Shown: piece by piece, positions 1 to 6,261 of the stretch
Position numbering within the stretch: the stretch's first letter is position 1
Layout: each line of letters starts with the position of its first letter
Origin: JBGQJN01 sp964423175
GTDB taxonomy: Bacteria > Patescibacteriota > Minisyncoccia > 2-02-FULL-40-12 > IGHO2-01-FULL-4-A
Direction: 5' to 3'
NCBI GenBank assembly: GCA_964423175.1
Contig: CAYRDM010000006.1
Coordinates: forward strand, 1-23,431
DNA: 23,431 nt
Notes under the pieces: generated by a model
Seen by the model: only the letters and a program-made list of their open reading frames with translations
Databases searched by the model: none
Told to the model about the DNA's origin: nothing
Translations under genes and position numbers: made by a program

Positions 1-2569
1 CTTGGCCGAGACCTGTGCTGATGGCACGGTTGAGGGTTGTGCCGACGGTTTGGTCGTTAATTTTAATCCCATAATTATTCTGTATAACTCCCGTATTAGA
101 CGTGGAATCTATTAAAAGCGCATTGGCATCAGTGATTGTACCCGAACTTCGATTTTCTACAAAAAACTCGCCAGCTACCGCAGTATCTGCTGTTGTTGTT
201 CCAATATATTCTGCGCCCGAATATACACCCACTGGGCCGCTGGCTCCGGTTTGAGCAAATCCCAAAACTTGTATTCCGGCAAAATTCCCCTGACTTCCTT
301 GGCCTATAAAAGATGCCGCGGACTGAACTGAATTATTTAAAGTAGAATTAGCGAAAACGTTATAGCTGCCGAAAAAACCTTCGGGCGCTATCGCAGAATT
401 GAAACTAGAACTAGCATTGCCGCTCCAGATATTATAATTCTTAGCTGTACCAGCAACTTGATTCTCTATCTTCAATCCATATAAATTGGTGGCTGTACCG
501 CTCGCGGAAGCAATGTGTATTCCATACGAGTCGATTCCTGAGGCTACATTTTCAATTGTTAGTCTTGCGTCAGGAGAAGAACTAGCTATACCTATGTTAC
601 CGTTTGAATTTATTCTTAATCTTTCAACTCCAAAAGTAGAAAAGCCAAGTTCTTCTTGAGCTGGATTATACATACCGGTGTCTTGATCTGCTCGAAAAGA
701 GAAAGAAGGAGAGGCGGCGGTACCGGAATTTGAATAGAAAAAATCAGAAGATGCGAGAGCAAAATTAGCGCTAGAATTAAAGTGGGCGTTAGTTACGTAA
801 ATATTGCTCCATGGATTTGCGGACGAACCTAAATCAAAGGAACCTGATGGGATAAGATTAGATTCAATTTTTCCGTTTATTATCGTATTACCCAAAGATG
901 CCGTGCCAGATACTGTAAGATTCCCCGCTTTGTCTAAAGTAAATTTCTTAGAAAAAATTGTTACATTATTGTTATCACGGCCTTCTGTTCCTATTGATAC
1001 GTCACCGGAAACTCCCAAAGAGGAAAAAGCTCCAGAGCCTCCATACAAGCCACCGTTGAAGAAAGCAATTTTATTTGTTGAATCACCGTTACCTACAACA
1101 AAATCCAAATTAAAATCTGAGGGACGATAACCTTGCAACAATTCCGCATTAAGATTTTTAATCATTGCGGAATTATTTATTTCAATAGTTCCTTGCCCTA
1201 ATTTTAAATTGCCTTCGTTTAAACTTATATCCCCTTTATTAACGTTTATACTACCTTGTGAAACATCGACGTTACCTTTATTTAATTTAAAATTACCTGA
1301 AGTAAGAGTTAGGTCTTTTCCAAAAACAGCATCTGAAAAAACACCAAGTTTGCCATAAACAGAGAGTGAGTCCAAAAGTTTAGTTGCGCCTTTGACGGTT
1401 AAAGTTTGCCCAACCTCAACGTTTCCTTCCAAACGGACATCGTCATAAGTAATATTTCCGTTCTTTGTTACAAATGCCAAAGTAAAGTCCTTTGATGCAA
1501 GACCATCAAAATATTGAGAATTTAAATTTTCTACTAAGGTTTTTGAATCAACCACGATAGGCGCAACTCCGTCTGGGGCAAAAGAACGGAATTGGCCCTG
1601 GGTTTCTATATGACCAAATATAGAAACTTTCCCATCTTTATCTAGTAACAAAACCTCATTTGCATGTGTACCAGCAAAATGTCCTTGAATAGAATCTGCA
1701 TTTTTGAAAAAATCCTTAACGCTCATCTCAACACCATCGACATTTCCGAAACTGAACCCACCAGCTGCCAGGAAAAGAATTACTAGCGAAGTGATAGTTA
1801 GGGCTATAATTTTTGTGGGGGAATTAATAGAGCGTCTAGAAAATAAATTAAATCTGCGAAATTTATACCCGAAACTCTTTGATTCTATTTCATAAAATTC
1901 TTTAACTGACTCTTGCTTAAGAAGGCTATCGCTTGTTTCGACTTCTTGGGTAGAGTGTTTTGCTAATTCATTTTTAAATTGATTCTGTTTTTCGATTTCA
2001 ATGTGGTCTTTTTGAAGTTGAGAAAGAAAATCCAAATTCTTAGAAATTTTGTTTAAAGCATCTTCGAATTTTTCAGTCGATTCAATTTCTAGTTTTCTTC
2101 CAAATTGATTTGAGTTAATAATTGCAGCTGGCGGAGTTAATACCTGAGGATTCGTGGAAGGTCTATTCTCTGTTTTCAAAACAGAGTTTTCGTTTAGTTT
2201 TTCAAATTCTTCAATTATCCTGCTTTTTACTTCATGGCGCTCTCCTATTTCTTTCTCGCTTTCATCTGAAACAGAATTCTTTTTAAAGATTGCCTCGGCT
2301 CCGATTATCAAAGGTTTTTTAATTCTCGGCATGGCCACAAATGATGATTCGTTTTTTGGAATAACAGTTACTATGCCCTGTTTTGTTAAATATTCTTTGA
2401 TAACTTCTTTTGTTGTGTACCAATTGCGTCCAATTTTTTTAGAAAATATTTTTCCTTTTCTGGCTAATAAACTTAGATACTCCTGTGAGTAAGGAGTGTC
2501 TTTTGCCGCCTCGGCTAAACTGATAAATACGTTCTGATTGATTCTGTTTTTTTTATTATCTTCCGGCAT
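1..2569 (-). CDS. Giant surface protein: N-terminal HTH, one TM helix, tail-fibre-like exterior (partial, C-terminus off the window)
   Basis: I translated this by hand; it is open for 856 codons from ATG 2567-2569 to the left edge with no stop. Residues ~13-60 look like a MerR/excisionase-type HTH (an LAEAAK helix, then ARKGKIFSKKIGRNWYTTKEV). Residues ~85-240 are charged and probably coiled-coil, and one hydrophobic helix lies at ~250-272. Outside it are six tandem glycine heptads (~420-463), then modules typical of phage tail fibres and bacterial surface fibres (FRADQDTGMYNP, GVERLRINSNGNIGI) and repeated YGIKI..Q..GT units near the left edge. A weak SD (AAGGA) lies about 11 nt before the ATG. 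Expected topology is N-in/C-out with a very long extracellular part. The role as adhesin or surface fibre is inference; the combination of HTH and fibre on one chain is the odd point. The full length cannot be known from this window. Confidence 0.85.
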   Translation of the reverse strand, partial: MPEDNKKNRINQNVFISLAEAAKDTPYSQEYLSLLARKGKIFSKKIGRNWYTTKEVIKEYLTKQGIVTVIPKNESSFVAMPRIKKPLIIGAEAIFKKNSVSDESEKEIGERHEVKSRIIEEFEKLNENSVLKTENRPSTNPQVLTPPAAIINSNQFGRKLEIESTEKFEDALNKISKNLDFLSQLQKDHIEIEKQNQFKNELAKHSTQEVETSDSLLKQESVKEFYEIESKSFGYKFRRFNLFSRRSINSPTKIIALTITSLVILFLAAGGFSFGNVDGVEMSVKDFFKNADSIQGHFAGTHANEVLLLDKDGKVSIFGHIETQGQFRSFAPDGVAPIVVDSKTLVENLNSQYFDGLASKDFTLAFVTKNGNITYDDVRLEGNVEVGQTLTVKGATKLLDSLSVYGKLGVFSDAVFGKDLTLTSGNFKLNKGNVDVSQGSINVNKGDISLNEGNLKLGQGTIEINNSAMIKNLNAELLQGYRPSDFNLDFVVGNGDSTNKIAFFNGGLYGGSGAFSSLGVSGDVSIGTEGRDNNNVTIFSKKFTLDKAGNLTVSGTASLGNTIINGKIESNLIPSGSFDLGSSANPWSNIYVTNAHFNSSANFALASSDFFYSNSGTAASPSFSFRADQDTGMYNPAQEELGFSTFGVERLRINSNGNIGIASSSPDARLTIENVASGIDSYGIHIASASGTATNLYGLKIENQVAGTAKNYNIWSGNASSSFNSAIAPEGFFGSYNVFANSTLNNSVQSAASFIGQGSQGNFAGIQVLGFAQTGASGPVGVYSGAEYIGTTTADTAVAGEFFVENRSSGTITDANALLIDSTSNTGVIQNNYGIKINDQTVGTTLNRAISTGLGQ
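1176..1310 (-). repeat. Six tandem 7-residue glycine repeats inside the surface protein
   Basis: Residues ~420-463 of the surface protein consist of six consecutive heptads with the pattern [polar]-G-[N/S/D/T]-[I/V/F/L]-x-[L/I/V]-[N/S/G]; examples are KGNVDVS, QGSINVN and KGDISLN. Alternating hydrophobic positions with a glycine every seven residues suggest a beta-roll or beta-helix stalk. The fold is inference; the periodicity is seen directly. Confidence 0.8.
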
Positions 2570-2644
2570 TGTTTAATAAGTCCTTAATTGATAAAATATA
2601 AGTATCCGAACCTTGATTTAAAAGTTGAGGTGAGGATGCGTTCT

Positions 2645-2680
2645 GAGAGGCCCCGATTCTATCGGGGCCTCTCTATTTTT
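2645..2680 (+). terminator. Strong intrinsic terminator without a plus-strand gene before it
   Basis: There is a perfect 13-bp GC-rich stem (2645-2657 with 2661-2673, loop TCT), followed by TATTTTT. The T-run lies only on the plus strand, yet the DNA to its left is the divergently oriented surface-protein gene. It may end a short RNA starting near 2604, where a weak promoter-like pair lies (TTGTTT at 2569, TAAAAT at 2592), or it may block antisense transcription. Confidence 0.65.
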
Positions 2681-2716
2681 CAAAAAAATCCAATTCTCAA
2701 CCGATACATAAAAATT

Positions 2717-2751
2717 ATTATCTTATCCGATACGATATCGGATAAGATAAT
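2717..2751. promoter_or_regulatory. 35-bp perfect palindrome, candidate operator
   Basis: Arms 2717-2732 and 2736-2751 are perfectly complementary (16 bp) around CGA. The core reads TTATCCGATACGATATCGGATAA. No T-run follows on either strand, which argues against a terminator. The half-site CCGATAC recurs just outside at 2701-2707. The location between two genes that each encode an HTH domain suggests an operator; the binding protein is inference. Confidence 0.55.
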
Positions 2752-2808
2752 TCAATAACCACGTCATTAATTATAAGGCCCTGCTTATTAATTTTGTTGA
2801 TAACTTTT

Positions 2809-2839
2809 TAAATAAAAATGTCAGACAAATCTGACATTT
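2809..2839 (-). terminator. Minus-strand terminator-like hairpin
   Basis: A 10-bp perfect stem AAATGTCAGA/TCTGACATTT (2816-2825 with 2830-2839, loop CAAA) is followed on the minus strand by TTATTT. No supported minus-strand gene precedes it, so what it terminates is unknown. Confidence 0.45.
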
Positions 2840-2895
2840 CGTATTAACGATAGTTAATTTGTTCCTTTTCAAAAAAAGTCCCTAAGTTATCAACA

Positions 2896-2925
2896 TTGAC
2901 CCTGATTATTTTTAAAAGATATAAT
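2896..2925 (+). promoter_or_regulatory. Sigma70-type promoter P1 for the HTH gene
   Basis: TTGACC (2896-2901), an 18-bp spacer and a perfect TATAAT (2920-2925) predict a start near 2932. This would give the gene at 3054 a leader of about 120 nt, long for this genome. Confidence 0.65.
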
Positions 2926-2953
2926 ATAAGACATAAAGTGTTATAAACGTTGA

Positions 2954-2983
2954 TAGACAATTTTATATAAATGTCCCTATAAA
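2954..2983 (+). promoter_or_regulatory. Second tandem promoter P2
   Basis: TAGACA (2954-2959; five of six consensus bases), an 18-bp spacer and TATAAA (2978-2983) predict a start near 2990, inside the P1 leader. Weaker than P1. Confidence 0.4.
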
Positions 2984-3001
2984 ATTTCTGAAATTTACTA
3001 A

Positions 3002-3025
3002 TAGCGACCGCCCTCATTGTCGCTA
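3002..3025 (+). promoter_or_regulatory. Leader hairpin upstream of the HTH gene
   Basis: TAGCGAC (3002-3008) pairs with GTCGCTA (3019-3025) around a 10-nt loop and ends 28 nt before the GTG start. It would be present in transcripts from both P1 and P2. Its function is unknown. Confidence 0.35.
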
Positions 3026-3053
3026 AAAGCAAACTTCTGAAATAATAAAATAA

Positions 3054-3308
3054 GTGCCCAAAAAATTTTTAACAGTCCGCGAGGTCGCCAAAATATTTGG
3101 AGTAACCCCCTTGACGGTTCGTAACTGGGATAAGAAAGGAGCTCTGGTGGCACATCGTAACCCATTGAACAATTACCGAGCCTATAAGATAGAGGATGTA
3201 GAATCATTAATGAAAGATATAGAAAACAATAGATCGAATATGCGCCCGGTCCTTTCTAAAAAATCAGATCCAAGTGAACCTAGAAAAATAAAAATAGAGG
3301 TCCTATAA
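3054..3308 (+). CDS. Small MerR/excisionase-like HTH DNA-binding protein
   Basis: An 84-aa protein. Residues 5-55 form a MerR-type winged helix-turn-helix: LTVREVAKIFGVT (helices 1-2), TVRNWDKKGAL (recognition helix and turn) and the RNPLNNYRAYKIEDVE wing. There is no MerR dimerisation or effector domain; the C-terminal ~30 residues are basic and proline-rich. The start is GTG, directly after an in-frame TAA, and no SD is visible. Two tandem promoters lie upstream and a shared terminator lies downstream. Such small single-domain HTH proteins act as local transcription regulators or excisionases; no integrase is visible here, so regulator is the better guess. The target is unknown, but the palindrome at 2717-2751 and the neighbouring surface-protein gene, which carries a similar HTH, are natural candidates. 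Confidence 0.85.
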   Translation: MPKKFLTVREVAKIFGVTPLTVRNWDKKGALVAHRNPLNNYRAYKIEDVESLMKDIENNRSNMRPVLSKKSDPSEPRKIKIEVL

Positions 3309-3319
3309 TCAAAATAAAA

Positions 3320-3347
3320 AAACCGAGTTTAACTCGGTTTTAATTTT
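3320..3347 (+). terminator. Bidirectional terminator between the HTH gene and the 924-aa gene
   Basis: AAACCGAG (3320-3327) pairs with CTCGGTTT (3333-3340). T-runs follow on the plus strand (to 3347) and on the minus strand (the A-run at 3314-3322), so it serves both convergent genes. Confidence 0.8.
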
Positions 3348-3349
3348 TA

Positions 3350-6124
3350 CTAAGCTGGGTTAGGTAAAAATCCTTCCCAGTCAAAATTAAAAGGTTTCGA
3401 AAAATAATTTGCCAATTGATCATAGCTAAGAGTTCTGATCAAAATGGGTCCGCTGTCAGGACCATTTACTGGTAACCCGACAAAAGATACTCCGGTATTG
3501 TTTGGGGGGAATCCTCTCTCTCCGTACAAGTCAGTATGAGTTCCTGCGGCGCACATGTGATAAAAAGTATGTTCACATGCGACAGCACCGAAGAAATGTT
3601 TGTCTCCATAAATCTTAACAGCCATCTTGCCGTCCATTATACGGCTATAATTTCCGCGACGCTCATCATTACGAACAGCGCCCAACAAAGTATCTCCCCA
3701 ACTAGAAAGTCTCGCAGGGGCACTTCTAAGCTCTAGCCCCCACTCATAACCATTGGGGATCTGAATAGTCCCCCATCCAATGTGCTCATTACCATGCAAA
3801 GGAGCTTTAACTAATTTATACAATGCATCAAACTTATCTCTCCACTTATCACGAGAAGAAAGTAATCCTATTAACCAAAGAGCGTAAATGACGCCCTCGG
3901 TTAAAGTATTATCCACGGTAGATGCAAAATGATTTCCACTTCCCATGTTAATCACACCGATATCCCGGCTATCATGGTAAGTGCTTTCAAAGTCACTCAT
4001 TCCTTTGATGACCAAACCAGATTGTTTGGCTCTGGTTAAAACTGCATCAAAGAAATCAACATTGGGTTGGAGGTGTCTAAAGAAAACCTCTAAAAGTTGT
4101 GCCTGTTGCCAATCTAAACCTCTCACCAAGAATTGATTCAAACCAAATGAACGGAATTCCGCGATAGCTTTTTCCCTCTCGGCGGGGTTACCTTTCAAAA
4201 CGCCCTGTTCAAATTCTCTAAATTTTTTCTCAATCTGAGCATAAGACATCTCATGAGGATCCGGCTGTTTATGGGTTTCGTAATGATTGCCCTGTGTCGG
4301 ATCGTCGTTAATACCAAACATATGAATGGGCATGCGCTTGCTTTGAAATAATCCGCTGCGACGCATCATTTCAATCGCCGCCTCACAAACACCTAAATTA
4401 CTTTTCAGGCGTTCGGACCATATATATTCTTTGGATCTGGCTCCCCAGTGAGGATCAGTGCCAATCATAATCCAAATAAACTTTGTTTCAGAATAATTCG
4501 GTAAAGAAGCCCGGCTTCCATCAGAAATAATTTTCTTATAAGCACCGAGGGCGCTAACAGGAACAAAATCACTGGACATCAGCCCGTTAGAAAAATTTAA
4601 TCTCAAGACGCCGGGAGCAAATTGTTCCCGAAAAACAAGCTTAGACAAAGGATGCAAGCGTCTCACTGTGTGATGAAGCGACTCTCTCAAGAAATCGCCA
4701 TCGACAACAACCGGAGCGACATGAACCTTAGAAGATCTCCGCTTGCCGCCGGAGTCAACTTCTCTGGCAGTAAAACGATAGTTCAGGGCATAGGGATGGC
4801 AAATAACAACACCATCAGCAAATTTTCTTCTCAGAACCTTGGGACCATAATGATCACAATAATTGGCCAGCAAAGAGTCTGTTATAGAAGTCTGATCGGG
4901 AATATGTATTTCTAAAATCTGGGTGCCAACTTGAAGATAAGTTGTACCCTGACCGATAACTTTGCAGTTTGGTATCGATTGTTCAAATCTCTTTGCCACA
5001 AAAGCTCGAACCCTATTAAAGGTCCGCTGAATATCCTCTGTGTTAATGTTAGAGATAATTGTTCTGGACTTTTCTTTTAATAGTTTGCTGAGCTTCTTTT
5101 CTAATTCTCTTGCCGTCTTTAAGTCTTCCTCTTTTATGGCACGCGCCAAGGCGCTTCTAACAAGTTTTATTTCTACTTCGAGTTCATTCTGACGTCGCAT
5201 AGTCCAATAACGGACTTCCCAATAAGCTGCGGCTGCAATTAATTCCTCTTCATTTCTGCCGAAAACAACAAATATAGGTCCGTTGTATTCCGGCGAATTG
5301 TTAGATGCGGCAACTTTTGCCCAACCAGCAAGAATATTTTCAAATACCTCTCTAAAAGTCTCATACACCAGAAGGTCAGAAGAGGGATTATTAATTATCT
5401 CCTGAGCCTGGGCCTGATAGTCAGGATCCAAAACTTTGATGTTAACGTTGCGTCCAGAGACCAATGCTCTGAATACTTTGGCGGAACCGCCAGCTTTTTT
5501 AGTATCAATGTTAATGGGGTTGGTTACGATAACCGCAATATCTTTGCGTCTCTCAGCATCAGCTAAAGCTTTTCTTACGGGATTGTGCCCTAATCTTCTG
5601 TCGTGCTTTATGCCAATATTTGGGCCGTTCAGAACAAGAACGGAAAACTGGCTATTCTTTGCTGGCATCGGAACTTTGAAAGGCTTATCAAAAGAAGTAA
5701 CCGGCAACTCAAAACTATCTAAGTTGGCAAGTTCTTCTTTTTCACCCAATCTTCCAAGACCTGGCATAAAAATAGCCGGACTGGAAGTATGGCTGGGGCC
5801 TCTCAAACCCTCAACTCTTTCCTCAACCGCCTTGCGCGGTATATGAGGATGGTAAGAAAGAAACTTTTCAAGAGGCAGGCCGTGTTTAACAACTTCCTCT
5901 AAAGCGGCGACGGTTTTCTTATCCCAAACGACTTCATCGATCTTCGCCTGCAAAGACGCAAGATCAAATTTGCCGTCTTTAACTTCCTGAACATCGCCAA
6001 AATCTTTTTTGATTCTTTCATATAAAGCATGGGTGCCATCACTGGCCAATTTGCCTTCGCTTATATAAGAAGAGATTAACTCTTCCACATTTAATAGGGT
6101 GCTCTTGGTTTCCTGTTGAGACAT
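3350..6124 (-). CDS. Large conserved-looking protein of unknown function with metallophosphoesterase-like motifs
   Basis: 924 aa, soluble, no signal peptide. I do not recognise the family. The C-terminal part shows motifs in the order of calcineurin-like phosphoesterases: GTDPHWG (555-561, D-x-H), FGINDDPTQGNH (603-614), GSGNHF (728-733), PLHGNEH (775-781) and GDKHFF (840-845), with long helical insertions between. Residues ~160-300 repeat the opening pattern of such a domain but with the metal ligands replaced (LNGPNIG at 165-171, TNPINID at 201-207), as in a degenerate copy. Residues ~325-352 resemble a UVR-type helical hairpin. The start has a good SD (GGAG) 8 nt before the ATG, rare in this window, and a good promoter. 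The gene is monocistronic with its own terminator. A nuclease or phosphatase role is only a hypothesis. GSGNHF also recalls RNA ligase RtcB, but its other motifs are absent. Confidence 0.75.
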   Translation of the reverse strand: MSQQETKSTLLNVEELISSYISEGKLASDGTHALYERIKKDFGDVQEVKDGKFDLASLQAKIDEVVWDKKTVAALEEVVKHGLPLEKFLSYHPHIPRKAVEERVEGLRGPSHTSSPAIFMPGLGRLGEKEELANLDSFELPVTSFDKPFKVPMPAKNSQFSVLVLNGPNIGIKHDRRLGHNPVRKALADAERRKDIAVIVTNPINIDTKKAGGSAKVFRALVSGRNVNIKVLDPDYQAQAQEIINNPSSDLLVYETFREVFENILAGWAKVAASNNSPEYNGPIFVVFGRNEEELIAAAAYWEVRYWTMRRQNELEVEIKLVRSALARAIKEEDLKTARELEKKLSKLLKEKSRTIISNINTEDIQRTFNRVRAFVAKRFEQSIPNCKVIGQGTTYLQVGTQILEIHIPDQTSITDSLLANYCDHYGPKVLRRKFADGVVICHPYALNYRFTAREVDSGGKRRSSKVHVAPVVVDGDFLRESLHHTVRRLHPLSKLVFREQFAPGVLRLNFSNGLMSSDFVPVSALGAYKKIISDGSRASLPNYSETKFIWIMIGTDPHWGARSKEYIWSERLKSNLGVCEAAIEMMRRSGLFQSKRMPIHMFGINDDPTQGNHYETHKQPDPHEMSYAQIEKKFREFEQGVLKGNPAEREKAIAEFRSFGLNQFLVRGLDWQQAQLLEVFFRHLQPNVDFFDAVLTRAKQSGLVIKGMSDFESTYHDSRDIGVINMGSGNHFASTVDNTLTEGVIYALWLIGLLSSRDKWRDKFDALYKLVKAPLHGNEHIGWGTIQIPNGYEWGLELRSAPARLSSWGDTLLGAVRNDERRGNYSRIMDGKMAVKIYGDKHFFGAVACEHTFYHMCAAGTHTDLYGERGFPPNNTGVSFVGLPVNGPDSGPILIRTLSYDQLANYFSKPFNFDWEGFLPNPA

Positions 6125-6168
6125 TTCTTATCTCCTCAATTATTTTATTTTAAAAGTTCATTTTGATA

Positions 6169-6196
6169 AATATACAGTTTTTTTTAGAAATGGCAA
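6169..6196 (-). promoter_or_regulatory. Promoter of the 924-aa gene
   Basis: On the minus strand, TTGCCA (6191-6196), a 16-bp spacer and TATATT (6169-6174) match the consensus at five of six positions each. The predicted start is near 6162, giving a leader of about 38 nt that contains the GAGGAG Shine-Dalgarno (6131-6137). Confidence 0.6.
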
Positions 6197-6261
6197 GAGT
6201 TGACTTTGCTGCTGTTTAATTTAGTTTTAAACACAAGTTGATCTTTAACAAAGAGCTTCGA

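Larger units (their letters stand above)
2570..3053. other. Structured 484-bp intergenic region between the surface-protein gene and the small HTH gene
   Basis: No convincing protein gene is visible on either strand. In order it holds a terminator-like hairpin reading to the right (2645-2680), a 35-bp palindrome (2717-2751), a hairpin with a U-tract on the minus strand (2809-2839), two sigma70-type promoters reading right (2896-2925 and 2954-2983) and a leader hairpin (3002-3025). It is much longer than the usual gaps in this window, so it is probably regulatory or encodes small RNA. Confidence 0.6.

Noticed and set aside
804..2492. Plus-strand open frames of 63-112 codons inside 1-2569
   Set aside because: They are shadows of the long minus-strand surface-protein frame, which has recognisable domains and no stops.
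2844..3207. Minus-strand frames of 62 and 69 codons
   Set aside because: AT-rich composition without any recognisable pattern; they overlap the promoters and coding start of the HTH gene and lack an SD or promoter.
3350..6124. RtcB-type RNA ligase
   Set aside because: GSGNHF resembles the RtcB GNHF motif, but DxGCG(M), the HGAGR loop and the later histidine motifs are missing.
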